From: Eonycteris spelaea
Lineage: Eukaryota; Chordata; Mammalia; Chiroptera; Pteropodidae
Direction: 5' to 3'
DNA length: 64,000 nt
Assembly (NCBI GenBank): GCA_003508835.1
Contig: PUFA01000143.1
Span: 2,815,501 to 2,879,500 of the forward strand
Position 1 is the stretch's first letter; each line of letters starts with the position of its first letter. The notes beneath the pieces were generated by a model that saw only the letters and a program-made list of their open reading frames with translations, did not search any database and was not told the origin of the DNA. Position numbers and translations under genes: made by a program. Below, in pieces: positions 1 through 11,345 of the stretch.

Positions 1-59
1 GTGTAATTCTTTCCTAGATTGGTAGCATGCTGCCCAAGAAAATCAGAGGCTTTAGGAGT

Positions 60-640
60 TAAATGGTTTTTAATTATTCCACCAAACATTTATTAAAAAC
101 CTGGTTCTATGTGCCAGGCATATACAAGTGGGTAAGAATATGAAGATTAAGGCACTGTCTTTGATCTCAGAGTTTACAGACCAGTGTGGAAAGAGTTGTA
201 TCAAAAGATTATAATGTAATCTGTTAAGGCCAATCATAGGGATATGTAAAAAGTACAAAGGAAGTAGCAAGTAAGAAAATGTGTCTTTCCAGGAATTTGA
301 GAGGGATTCTCAGAGGGAAGATCTCTTTGAGTAGACCTTTGTACCAAGGGGCCCAGATTATTAATGACCTGATAAGTTATTATGAAGAGTTGGGTAAGAA
401 TTCTGAACAGGGAAGTAGAATGTTCAAATTTTTACGATCATTCTGGCTGCGCTACAGAATATGGCCTACAGGAGGAGACAGAGTAGAAAATGAAGCCCTG
501 AAAGATGATTGTTTTAATAGTTTAGACAGTAAACTATAGACGCAGCAGGAGGCAGGAAGGAAGATTACTCGGTTGGAAAGGTATTTAGGAATAGAAACAA
601 CAGAAACTGGTGGTCGGTTTCATGCTAGTAGTCAGAGTGG
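60..640 (-). mobile_element. Diverged L2-type LINE fragment, antisense
   Basis: Begins with aacatttattaaaaacctgg and ctatgtgccaggcatataca, the complement-side words of an L2 3' region, and continues weakly to about 640. The open readings in this stretch are not recognised as genes. Confidence 0.5.
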
Positions 641-699
641 CAAGAGAGGGGAGAGTTGAGAATGACTCTTGAGACTCTATGAGAAGTAGTCTAGAATAA

Positions 700-840
700 A
701 ATTTAGAGCATAGTCCCTGGAGCCAGACTACTTGAGTTCAAATCCTAATTCTTCCACTCATTTGCTGTGTGATTTTAAGCAAGTTATTTATCCTTTCCAA
801 GCTTCAATTTTGTATAAATGTCAATATTCTTATAACAGTG
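700..840 (+). mobile_element. MIR SINE
   Basis: Core words: ggagccagactacttgagtt, caaatcctaattcttccact, tgctgtgtgattttaagcaa. Old tRNA-derived SINE. Confidence 0.72.
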
Positions 841-1489
841 TTTACAGTTGTGCCTGAACATACTATTATTATTAATTATTATAATTCTGGTTAGGATGAT
901 GGTATCATTCAGTTTGTTTTAGAAGATTAAATATTGCATTTGAAGTGCTTTTAGAAGATTCTAGCTTTGCATAGTTAAATATGTGAATCTTGGTTTGAGA
1001 AAAAACTTCATTAGCACAGTGATAAGGGTTAAAACCTCTTATTTATAAAGATAAAATAGCTTAAGGCATTTTGGGAAAATTCAACAATGCTACATAATTC
1101 AACTGTGCTGAGTAACTGAAAAGCTGCTTCATATATCAGCAAAGCAAAAACAGGTATTTGTTTCTATAGTTTTGTTATGATGCAAGAACAAAAATTACCC
1201 CTTTTTTTCTTCTAATTTTCCTAAAGAAATGGAGCCAGTAATTATTGCCAATATTGTATTCACACAAATGAAAGGTAATAATATCTAAATGCCTTCTTTA
1301 CTCTATACTCTACTGTAGTTATTTTCCTTTACACTTTACCTTTGGGTCTACAAACTGTGAGGATAAAACCTAAATGTAAAAATAATTTTAAGAGAAGGAT
1401 ATTTGTATCTTTCTAAAGAAATACATTCTGTCATTAATAACAGTGGTATTATGAATAAGTCTAGTTATTTTGACACCGTAGAGTGTAAA

Positions 1490-1700
1490 GTTTAAAATGT
1501 TAAGAGTGTTGTCTTTGGAATCAAGTCCTGACTCTACCATTTATTAGACATGAGGTCCAGGAAAAATTACTTAACATTTCTAAGCCTCCATTTTCTCATA
1601 TGGTAAAAGAGTAGACTGCCGTCTTTTGAGATTTTGTTAAAATAGGGGAAGATAATGTATATAAGGAGCTTAACACAGTGCCCCTTACAAGGTGTTATGA
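1490..1700 (+). mobile_element. MIR SINE
   Basis: Diverged MIR: tcaagtcctgactctaccat, attacttaacatttctaagc, and tail ggagcttaacacagtgcccc. Confidence 0.65.
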
Positions 1701-2592
1701 TATTTCACCTTTTATCCCTCCATAGTGGGTAAGCATGAGAAAGTTAAAAGAATTGTTTTAAAAAGAATAGGTACTACAGAGAGGAAATTATTACCTAAAT
1801 CAGTGGAAAAAATATGAGTTTACCTTCAAGGAACCCCCCCACCACACACACACATGTTCACACACAAGTGCACATTAGTAAACAAAGAACTTTTACCAAG
1901 AGAAACACCTATCTGAATCCAGAATATTATTTAGTATTTGCCTTGGAAAAATTAAAATTAGACTTCTCAACGGTTTAAATTTCTCATTGAGAAATAAATG
2001 CAGTGCATAATGTGTTACAGAATACAATTGACATGCACAGTGAAACACATAAGCTCTAAGGACATACAAGATTCTCTTTCCAAAAAATGATCTTGGCAAA
2101 GAGCCTCCTTTATGTACAAAAAAACCCTGTGTTTCTTGCTTATAGCAGCTCTCAAGGCTGCAACAGGTAATTCTGTGCTGCTAATTTAGTTTACAAATGA
2201 ATGTTTAAGCCAGGAAATATTTTATAGTTTAATTCAGTGAAAGCAGAAAACTATATTAGCAAGGTCAAGCTATAATAACTCATTCTCTAATAATTACTGA
2301 TTTTATACTGTTATATAGTATAAATTTTAACATTGCAAATATGTAATGTCATTCAAAAATTGGTTCAATTACTCATAATTATAAAAATAGCAAAAAAAAA
2401 AAAAGACAGCTAGGAAAACATACATAGTTATACAGATCTTCAGTACACAAATATTCAATATGTTCATTCCCCAGAGTCAATTAAATATCCATTCCATTAG
2501 CTCAGTTGTAGATCTGAGGTTACAATACTCTTCACTAAAGCAAAGTAACATTTATTCTGCATAAAGTGGGAAAATCAAATGTGGTACATTAC

Positions 2593-2784
2593 CTTTGTCA
2601 CCTGTTGAACTGCCAACATTATCCCAGACACAGTATCTGGAAGCAAGTTTTCTTTCAGATTGTAATGTGGTGCCCATTCCAAAATAGGTAACCGCCTTAT
2701 ACACCACTGTTTAAAGTCTTCACAATGTGGAATATGCATCTTGTTCCAGAGCACACTTTTCTTTTTCCTCTTTGTCCCTGTCAT
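2593..2784 (-). CDS. SLC26A7: SLC26A7 start-codon exon, apparently one base short
   Basis: The coding part starts at an ATG at 2784 and encodes [20 protein letters not shown], then [18 protein letters not shown], then [15 protein letters not shown]. It matches the cytoplasmic N-terminus of SLC26A7, an anion exchanger of epithelial membranes, including the family motif [23 protein letters not shown]. A donor reads ACAAAG then gtaatg. Family sequence continues QVTQGLAF and the next exon begins GA TTG GCC, so this exon should end in phase 1 (ACA CAA G). Here it ends ACA AAG, 192 nt instead of the expected 193, consistent with loss of one C and a frameshift at the junction. The upstream splice acceptor is not certain; a cag at about 2870 is one candidate. 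The exon also lies downstream of the second coding exon in transcription order. It could be a real exon with a sequence error, or part of a decaying duplicate. Confidence 0.88.
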
Positions 2785-2799
2785 TTTTCAGATGACCTC

Positions 2800-4644
2800 T
2801 TATAGAAGTAAACTTTAGACAAGAAAACAATCGTTGCAGAACACCTCCTTTCAGTACTAGGCTCCCAATCTGTCTGTGGTTTACAATGTCAAAGCTATTC
2901 AAAACATAAATCAATGTAAGAGAAGGTCAGAGAGAGAGAGAGATAAATAGAAGCATTTAAATATATGCAAACAGGCTGTATGTATTATTATGGTGCAACT
3001 AAATGTTCTAGATAAAAATATAGATTAAAACCTTTAATTCTTATCTGAATGAGATGGAGAAATGGTTCCTGTTAGTGTAATAGTTTTTCAGTCTTGGAAA
3101 AGAAATACATTCAGTGTTAAGTTGGTCTACAGCTTTCTCACCAGTAAGTTCCCTTATGTTCACTCCAGTCTCATTTTTAGGGGAGGCTCCAATCCCAATG
3201 GCTAATGTAGTTTTGGGCGTGTGTGGGAAGTGGGCTGGGTGATGCTAATGAAATCAGGAAGCATTCAGCTAGTTCAGTCTCTCTCTATAAGATATGTAAA
3301 AACATAAAATGCCAGAGGAACCTGTTCTGAAAAATAAAATCAGAGAATCTGGTTTTATTTTATTTCTTTGAGAAGTGTATATTTTCAATATTATCAAATG
3401 ACTACCAGTTCTACAAAATTCAGAAATATCAGAGAGCCTTACTAAATAGCCTTACCTTTTTTATTCTGTGGGACATGAGATTTTCATTCATACAGAAACA
3501 TTCAGACAGACACTGCCCAGTCTGGGAACAGAATAGCCAGTTCTCATAAACAAACCGAAATTGCATCTCATAAGCATCACAATGAACAAATATTGGTGGC
3601 AACCATTCTTCCCTGTCTCTGAAACTACTTATTCAGCTTTCTCTGACTATTTCTCCAATCATACAATCTGTCACTTATGGTTTTGTAAGTGAAATTTCTT
3701 AAGGATTCACATATGGTTGAAACTTTTTTTTGAAGTATCCTCAACTCTTTTGTGATGCTGCTCTCTTTTCACATAGCTTTTTTCGGGGGGAGAGAGTCTT
3801 TTTTTTAGAAAGGATGTTACATTTTATAATAAAACAAACAGGATGTCAGATTTTTATTTTATGATTGTTACCCCTAACTTCAGAAAAAAAAAAAAAAACC
3901 ATAAATACAATTATGAGCTATGCTATTAAGCTAAAAAGCCAACATATTAACTAAATTTGTGAGGCCAAGAAAAAGAATACAATGTTTATAGTTTCCTGCA
4001 GCCCTTTTAATGCCTATTTGTCCAAACAATAGAAGATTTCTGGAAGCCTTCAGAAAAGTACTTGGATCCAGATCTGTTGGCTACTTCCAAGGTCCCCTGC
4101 TCTACATTTTCTCATTGCTTTTAAATTAAGGTGAATAGCTTCTCTGTCAACCTTCCAAAGATGGTATCTCCGGTTTTCTGTCTGCGTAAAAATACCTTTT
4201 TCAATCCCATGAATCCTAAATATGTAGCGATATATGTATACTTCATTCATATGTGCAGGATAGAATTTGCCTTTTATTTTTCCAATTGTTTACACTGTGT
4301 TAAATTTACAAACTTTTCGTTAATTTAGATTTGGATTCTTATTAAAGACTAAGTTGTCACTACATAAGTAAATCTACCTTTAGTAGAGATGTTCTGCTGA
4401 TTTTTCTCCACAAACAGCAACACTTAACTTTGTATTATACACTTCATTCAGTATATAAACAAGGAAACTTAGAAACTACATGTATACTGAGTATATATTA
4501 CTTTTATAATCAAAATTAACAAAGATACTTTTTCAAAACATCTAGTTCATAAATTCAAATCTATGCTGACAAAATGAGAATAATTGAAAGCTTTACTGAA
4601 TCACCAATCAACAGCAATGATTTGTGTAATATCAATCATTTTTC
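2800..4644. other. Non-coding stretch upstream of the SLC26A7 start exon
   Basis: Apart from the low-confidence segment at 3120-3300 and A-runs near 3885, nothing is recognisable. Short open readings at 4050-4328 on both strands overlap and are chance. Confidence 0.5.
3120..3300 (-). promoter_or_regulatory. Possible SLC26A7 upstream non-coding exon or promoter segment
   Basis: About 400 bases upstream of the SLC26A7 start codon on the minus strand is a short, non-repetitive, less AT-rich segment that stands out from its surroundings. On the minus strand it contains a possible donor, ACTG then gtgaga (near 3140), and GC-rich CACCCAGCCCACTTCC text. No TATA box or initiator can be confirmed. 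This is only a positional guess that it could be a first exon or promoter. Confidence 0.15.
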
Positions 4645-4661
4645 AAAAACTTTGTGTTACA

Positions 4662-4833
4662 CCCTGAACACATCTTATCCCGTCTATTCTTGTAATCTAA
4701 GCAGGGTTGGGCCTGGTTAGTACTTGGATGGGAGACCACCTAGGAAGACCAGGTGCTGTAGGCACAACGAAGGAAGGAAGGAAGGAAGGAAGGAAGGAAG
4801 GAAGGAAGGAAGGAAGGAAGGAAGGAAGGAAAT
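4662..4833 (+). mobile_element. 5S rRNA-derived SINE with GAAG tail and target-site duplications
   Basis: The left part is a 5S rRNA-like sequence, truncated at its 5' side. It keeps box A (taagcagggttgg) and box C (ttggatgggagacca), the internal RNA polymerase III promoter elements of 5S genes. The rRNA part ends at 4763 and a (GAAG)n tail follows at 4769-4830. It is flanked by a 17-base direct repeat with one mismatch (4645-4661 and 4834-4850, aaaaactttGtgttaca/aaaaactttAtgttaca), the mark of L1-type retroposition. It is not a functional 5S gene because the 5' end is missing and diverged. Confidence 0.88.
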
Positions 4834-5199
4834 AAAAACTTTATGTTACATGTTGGTAATAAGAAATTCACACACAAAAAAAGGATTATTAGACTTGAGA
4901 ATGAATCTGTATTGAAATACCTAAACATGTTAGTGCCAACAACTATTATAAAACATACTAACACTAGGAGAGAGCAGAAATAACTTCTAATTCAAGGCAG
5001 AATGAGATAGATTAATAATTAAGTCACACAATAAGTATTATGGGAGCTCACATGAGTAATAGTTGAATTCCCACTGAGAAAAAAAAAGCTTCCCATTCTG
5101 CGTAGACCCTCTGTTCCTACAAATATAGTCACTATCTGCTGCATATTGACTCTTAGTATATCTCTATATCAATTTCCCTAGTTTCCTGGTCTTTTTCCT

Positions 5200-5530
5200 T
5201 GGACTAAACATTTACTCAATTCTTATCTCTTTCATGAAACTTTCCCTGGCTTCCCCACAGTTCTGTTCTTGCTGTACACCCACAATCCAGGTAACCCTTA
5301 AGCTATTCATGGGTATACAGCTATAATCATTCTCACCGTTTATTAGTTTTCTTCCTTGAAATCTATTTCATGTGATTTTATCCAGTCAGGCTGATGAGAT
5401 TGTAACTTCCTTGTGAGTAGGAATTGATTATTCACATAACTTGCTTTGCCTCTTTCCTTAGGACTTAATAGAAGGTTCTGCAGACACAGGATCTACTCAG
5501 TAAGTATTAATATATGAATTGAATATCTCT
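5200..5530 (+). mobile_element. L2 LINE 3' end
   Basis: Words of an L2 3' end: aactttccctggcttcccca, tgtaacttccttgtgagtag, then ctactcagtaagtattaata at the tail. Confidence 0.6.
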
Positions 5531-5534
5531 ACTC

Positions 5535-6590
5535 CAGAAATTACTCAAGAATTATTTAATCTATTTCAGTCTGGTTCCAGGCTGTGCTGTTAAAGAATCA
5601 GAAAAATAAGTGGAGAGAGAAAGAGAGTTAGATATAGAAACGGGGAAAATAAAGAGAGATTCTATCTTTACCTGCTCAGCTTCTTCCCATTCTCTCACAA
5701 TCTAAGGAAGAGGCTACATTTTTTTCAACATAATTCCTTTTTCTTATATCATAGAATCCAGTAAATGGAAAGTGGAAAAACTAGATAGTGAATGTAAGAG
5801 AAAAGAAGGAGACCAAACAGATATAGAAAACCTCATAGACTGGGGTTTTAGAGAGTTTTAGACGCATGAGAGAGCCGCTAGAGCGATTATGAAGTATGAG
5901 GGAACTGAGCCAGGCTTGAATAAGGAAAGATTCCTTTAAGAAATATTGTTTAGGTTATAAATTGGATGGCATTTAATGGTTTTTTAGAGACACTGGTAAG
6001 GACTGAAATTTTTCTCACATTTCTTTTAATTGTGGTATTGTGTTTCTTTGCATATGATCTATATGGACATCTAAAATACTGATTTATAGCCAGATTACAT
6101 GTAGAAATATAGACTCATAAAGCTTGGAGTCTATATTTCATCAATACCATATCCATGAGTACTTTAGGAAGTTGGTCAACAGTATTTCTAACAAGAGGAC
6201 ACTACAAAAGGTTCTTATCTGAAGAAGAAAGTGGAGGCTGTTACTAAGGCCATGTCTGCTCACCAAGCCATGTAACTGGTATGGGACTACATCCACACAG
6301 AGGGAACATCTTTTACTAAGTTGTCCACCAGATGGGGTACCTTTTCTTAATTTATCCAAAATTTTATATAAGCTGGCACAGCCCTTAATCCAACCTTTGG
6401 TTTAATTCTTCCAGTCTGTTTTTCTATCATGTTTTCCCCCCCCCCCGATATTATTTTATAGTCGGTGACTTATTTTAACTCATAATAGGGGCCAAAAGGA
6501 GATGGCCTAGGTGAAGTAAAGAAAAGCCTAAGTTAAAGAATTATGTGTACATTCTAAAACATGTTTTACAATAATCTAAGGCTTTTTCAA
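5535..6590. other. Non-coding stretch, nothing recognised
   Basis: No exon, RNA gene or clear repeat. A 72-codon minus reading at 6141-6359 has no recognisable family. Confidence 0.5.
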
Positions 6591-6596
6591 AAAATG

Positions 6597-6750
6597 GGAA
6601 AGAAGATAGAAAGGAGAGAGCAAAAGAGAGAGAGAAGGGAGGGAGAAAGGGAGGGAGAAAGGGAGGAAGTATGAGAGGGAGGAAGGAAGGGAGGGAGGGA
6701 GGAAGGAAGGAAGGAAGGAAGGAAGGAAGGAAGGAAGGAAGGGAGGAAGT
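6597..6750 (+). repeat. GA/GGAA purine-rich microsatellite
   Basis: About 150 bases of almost pure purine on the plus strand, ending in (GGAA)n next to the MaLR LTR at 6753. The proline/serine-rich open reading on the other strand is an artefact. Confidence 0.95.
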
Positions 6751-6752
6751 AG

Positions 6753-7128
6753 ATGTTATGGACTGCATATTTGTGTCTCCTTGATTTTCCTATGTTGAAA
6801 CTTTAGCAGCCAATAGGATGGTATTAGGAGGTAGAGCATTTGGGAATACATTAAATTTATATAAGGTCATGAGGGTGGAGATGCCTTTACAGGATTGGTA
6901 TCCTTATAAGGAGAGAAAGCAACTAGAGCTCACTCTTTCAGTCACATGAGGATATGGCAAGATTACTGTCTACAAACCAGGAATAAAACCCTCACCAGAC
7001 AAGAAATCTTCTAGTGCCTTGATTTGGAGCTTCTCAGCTTCCAGAACTGTGAGAAATAAATGGTTTTTGTTTAAGTGACTCAATCTATGTATTTTTGTTG
7101 TTGTTGTTGTTGTTATAGCAGTCTGAAC
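6753..7128 (+). mobile_element. MaLR-type solo LTR
   Basis: Typical order: gttatggactgcatatttgt at the left, atccttataaggagag in the middle, gagcttctcagcttccagaa and ctgtgagaaataaatggttt before the right end. Purine-rich microsatellites touch both sides. No internal retroviral sequence. Confidence 0.78.
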
Positions 7129-7147
7129 AGAAAGAAAGAAAGGAAGG

Positions 7148-7210
<63 letters not shown>

Positions 7211-7262
7211 GGAGGGAGAGAGGGAAAGAAGGAGGGAGAGAGGAAGTGAAAGAGGGAGGAAA
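7129..7262 (+). repeat. GA microsatellite
   Basis: GAAA/GGAA units, then a long (GA)n run at about 7155-7200, then GGGA units. It starts directly at the 3' end of the LTR. Open readings in both strands here are repeat artefacts. Confidence 0.96.
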
Positions 7263-7509
7263 CGTAAATAATAAAACATATTTTAAAAAATAAAGAATAG
7301 TTCATTGAGAATCATTTCTGACCAACAACTGATAAACAGTAAGTAAAATAAACTATGTCTGGGGACACATCATGACTTAGATTTGAAGACGCCAAAAGAG
7401 AGAATTATCCAGTACAGTGCTAGAAATTCATCTCCCTAAGTACTGCATGATTATGGCCCTATAATTGCTGCTTTTAGCTGCTATATTTCTAGGAATATTA
7501 ATCTTCTTG

Positions 7510-7866
7510 CTAAAGGAAATATGTGTTAATTGAAAGATTATGATTGTACATCTCATGTATTCACATTTTCCAACTATACATCCTAAGTTCCTTCAATTAT
7601 TGGCCATATCTGTTTTTCATGTTTTCAGTTTTAAACCATTTGTATCTTTATATTTAAAGTGGACTTACAGTAGGCAGCATAGAGTTGGTCTTGCTTTCTT
7701 AATCCGACATGACAATCTCTGCCTTATTTGGAGGCTTTAGACCATTTATATCTATGTGACTATTGATATGTTTGGGTTTAAACCTACCATTTTGAACTTA
7801 TTTTATATTTATTCTGTAAGTTATTTATTTTTCCCCTTTTACTAGCATCTTTTGTATTAATTATTT
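7510..7866 (-). mobile_element. L1 ORF2 5' fragment (endonuclease start), antisense
   Basis: Read on the minus strand, this matches the beginning of L1 ORF2: a weak NGLN-type start near 7745, then text corresponding to ADRLSRKQDQLYAAY-like and on towards the endonuclease core. No frame is open across it. Confidence 0.65.
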
Positions 7867-8390
7867 GAATTAAATTTCATGGGAAACATTGGTTAATAAA
7901 ATTATATAGGTTTGAAATGTACAACTCAATAATACATCATATGTATATTACATTGTGTTTTTACCATCCAAAGTTAAATTCCCTTCTATCACCATATATT
8001 TAAACCCCTTTACTCTTACCTACCTTCCCCCTCCCCCTTTGCCTATTGTAACCACTAAACTGCTGTCTGTGTCGATGAATTGTTGTTTGTCTTGTCCACT
8101 TATTGCTTTCAGTTTTATATCCCACATATGAGTGAAATCATATGGTTCTTAACTTTTTCTGTCTGACTTATTTTGCTTCACATGGTACTCTCAAGATTCA
8201 TCCATATTGTCACAAATGGCAGTACTTTACTGTTTCTTATGGCTGAGTAATAGTCCACTGTATATATGTACCACATCTTCTTTAATCAATCATCTATCAA
8301 AGAATACTTCAGTTGTTTTCATGTCTTGGTCACTATAAATAATGCTGCTATGAACAACATCTGTCTTTAAGAGTAGTTCTTCTTTAGTAG
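7866..8390 (-). mobile_element. L1 3' UTR and ORF2 C-terminal end, antisense
   Basis: Antisense of the same 3' UTR as 37250-37760. The plus strand shows gaaatgtacaactcaataat, then caccatatatttaaacccct, then text antisense to the ORF2 end with ggctgagtaatagtccactg at 8240. It lies against the ORF2 start fragment at 7510-7866, so the two are separate or rearranged pieces. Confidence 0.8.
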
Positions 8391-8394
8391 GTTG

Positions 8395-8492
8395 AAAAGA
8401 AAAGGGTTTTTTTTTTTTTTTCTGTTGTTGTTTTTTAGTAGGTGGTACAAAAGCCTTCTGCATTGCCAGGGCCTCTCAGATCTCTGTTATGT

Positions 8493-8528
<36 letters not shown>

Positions 8529-9045
8529 ATGTCCTTTACTCCCTTGGGGAGGTACATATCTCCTCTGTGACCAGGTTGCATCCGTCTCAGGATTCCATCG
8601 CAGTGGGAGAATGTGATGAGTGATGAAGTTCAGAGCCCCTGATTTCCCTGTGTTGTCCCAGCAGCCAGATGCAGTGTTGTGCTACCTGGGGTACCCCAGT
8701 GCCTTTGCCAGGATCAGCATTGATGGGTGGGTGTAGGGTGGGTTGGAAGAGGCCACTGGTATGTCTATGGCTGATTACCTCCCAGTAACAGTGACTGCCA
8801 GGCCTTAGCTACCTCAGCTCCAGTCCTGTTACTGGAACCAGTCTCACTGTGCATCTGCCACTCAGAAGCTGTTTCCTCAGTTCCCAAGGCTGCAGACTTC
8901 CTGCTTTGTAGCCCAACATTTGCTACTACAGTTTTCCCTGCTAGTTCTGGGAGGGAGGATTATAGCTGTTTGACTTGTAATTTCAAAGGGAGAAAATTAA
9001 GGGGACCACTCTCACCACCATGCTTCTGATGTCACCTCCAAGATT
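8395..9045 (-). mobile_element. L1-lineage 5' leader fragment, antisense
   Basis: Homologous in inverted orientation to 20880-21540. Shared landmarks include agatgcagtgttgtgctacc, ctctgtgaccaggttgcatc and agaagctgtttcctcagttc. It carries a 31-base A-run at 8496-8526, exactly where the other copy carries a CA/TA microsatellite. Confidence 0.78.
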
Positions 9046-10625
9046 AACTATTTTTTATGATTCTATGTTATTTATTTTGTTGCTTTATTAACTGTAAGTT
9101 TTATTTTGGTAATCATTTTAGAGTTTACAGTATACATTTTTACCTTATCAAAGTCTATCTGCAAGTGATAGCATACTCCATTACACTTAGTACAAGGACC
9201 TCACAACTATATACTTCCATTTCTCTTTGTGTTATTGTTGCAATACATTATGTCTACATGTATTATAAAACTTAAAATAGATTTTTTTTTACCTTAAATT
9301 TGCTTATCTTTTCTTTAAATAATTTAAAAAGTCTTTTACATTTACCCACAGCGTTGCTGTTCAATTGCTCTTCATTTTTCCTTGAATAGTTTCAGATGTT
9401 CATCTGGTTATATTCTCCTCAACTAAAGTATTTTATTTAATATTTTCTTCTAGTGCTGGTTTGCTGGATGAATTCTTTCAGGCTTTATGTATTTGTAAAA
9501 GCTTTATTTTGCCTTTATTTTTGAAAGATATTTTATTGACTGTAAAATACAAATTTAACAGGGATCTTTGTTGTTGATGTTATCTATTTTGTTTGTTTTA
9601 GTACTTTAAAGATGGTGCTCCACTGCCTTCCAGCTTGCATTGTCTCCAACAAAAATTTTATTATGATGTGCCTTGGTATTTTTTCCTCGTAACATAATTT
9701 GTTCTTTTTGTGTGTATGCTTGGTATTTGTTGAGCTTCTTAGATCTGTAAGTTTATAGTTTTCATCATATTTGGAAAATGTCTGGAATTATTTAAATATT
9801 TTTTTCTGTCCTACATCCTTTGGAGACTCCAAATTAACATATAACAGTCTTGCTGTCACATAGTTTGCAGATATTTTGTATATGTTTTTTCAGGCTTTTT
9901 AAATATTTCATTTTGGGTGGTTTTGATTGCTATGTCTTTAAGTTCAGTAATCTTTTATTCTGCAATGTTTAACTACTGTTAGTTCCATCCAATGTGTTTT
10001 TTATCTCAGAGATTAAAAGCAAGACCCAAAAGTATTATACTGCTAAGTGGGACCAGGGCAACATTTATGTCCACTATTGAGGCAAAATCCAAAATTGTGA
10101 CCTCTGTGGATTATGAGTTTCACTCTGGCTGATGGAAACATAAGTATTTCTGACCCTATATGGACTCTGTATGAGTCCATAGGATTGCTCCTTCAAATCA
10201 TTTCCCCATTGTCTGTAGATTCCTTACACTGATGTGCTGATCTTTACTTAGCTTAACACTCCACATGTGCAGATTTAGGGGGCTCTTTCTCTGTGTAGCT
10301 CTCTTCTTTGCCATGTGAAATCTATTCATTTTGGCTACTCCCACTTCTCCTCTTCAATTTAGAAAGTCTACCAATCTCCCCTTGGGTTCTCCTTCACCTC
10401 CATGCTCTATGGCCTGGAAACTCTCCCGACAGTAAGCTGGGATAATCATTGAGCTCATTTGGTTTATTTCCATTCTCTCCAAGATTACTGTCCTTTCTTG
10501 CCCTATGTCAAAATCTTGGCAATATTGCTTCATATATTTTCTTAGGTTCTTATTTATTTGGAGCAGGGAGGTAAATCTAGTCCCTGCTATTTTATTCTGG
10601 TGAAAACAAAAGTTATTCATCATAT
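9045..10625 (-). mobile_element. Old HAL1/L1M ORF1 and leader, antisense
   Basis: Reads antisense as a degenerate half-L1. The plus strand shows ctggatgaattctttcaggc, atgatgtgccttggtatttt and gttgagcttcttagatctgt, which are complements of the ORF1 RNA-binding region in old L1/HAL1. A 90-residue open reading at 10354-10623 falls in the degraded leader or N-terminal part and is probably not a gene. Confidence 0.65.
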
Positions 10626-10977
10626 AATATGGCTTTCAAACAGTCTACCATTATCCTCTTCATGATTTTCTATAGTTTGCCAATTTTCCTTTTAGAATGT
10701 GATATGGAGAATTAATGGTGTTTAGCTGTATTCTAATTTGAAAAGTCAAAGCAATATCATACAATTAAATGCACTTTTCAGACTTACACTGTTATGTGAT
10801 ATCTTTCCATCCTTTACTATAGAGAAACATTTTATAAAATTCTAAGCACAAAGTTTTATGTTAAACCATTATCTGATCTAGGGAATCTGGTCAATTAACT
10901 CATTGTTAAAATCTTCCTGAATCTGATACAGTCACTACTACTATTGATAAGTATGTGCTTCAATTCAACATATGATA

Positions 10978-11345
10978 CCTGTATTAGTCAGCTCAGGCAG
11001 CCATAAGAAAATATCATAGACTGGGCAGCGTAAACTGCAGGGATTTATTTCTGGAGGCGGGGAAGTTCAAGATTCTGGCCATTTTGGTTCCTGGTGAGGG
11101 CCCTCTCCCTGGTTTTCAGATGGCTACCTTTTTGTTGTGTCTTCACGTAGCAGAGAGAACAAGAGAGAGTAACTTCTTTGGTATCTCTTCTTATATGGGC
11201 ACTAATCCTATCATGAGGACCCCCTTTCCTTGTGACCTGACCTAAACCCAATTACCTCTCAAAGGATACATCTCCAAATGCCATCCTTTTTGAGGTTAGG
11301 GCTTTAACATATGAATTTTGGGAGGACAGACTTCATTCTACAGTA
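10978..11345 (-). mobile_element. MaLR-type solo LTR, antisense
   Basis: The plus strand starts cctgtattagtcagctcagg, continues catagactgggcagcgtaaa and tgtcttcacgtagcagagag, and ends ttgggaggacagacttcatt. This is the complement of an MLT1/MST-like LTR. Confidence 0.78.

Noticed and set aside
4724..4964. Readings with repeated RKEG or LPSF words
   Set aside because: They are translations of the GAAG tail of the 5S SINE, not genes.
6597..7262. CRISPR-like or satellite array
   Set aside because: The units are 1-4 bases long with no spacers; simple microsatellites around an LTR.
10354..10623. 90-codon minus reading with plausible composition
   Set aside because: It lies inside the old antisense HAL1-like element and has no separate support.
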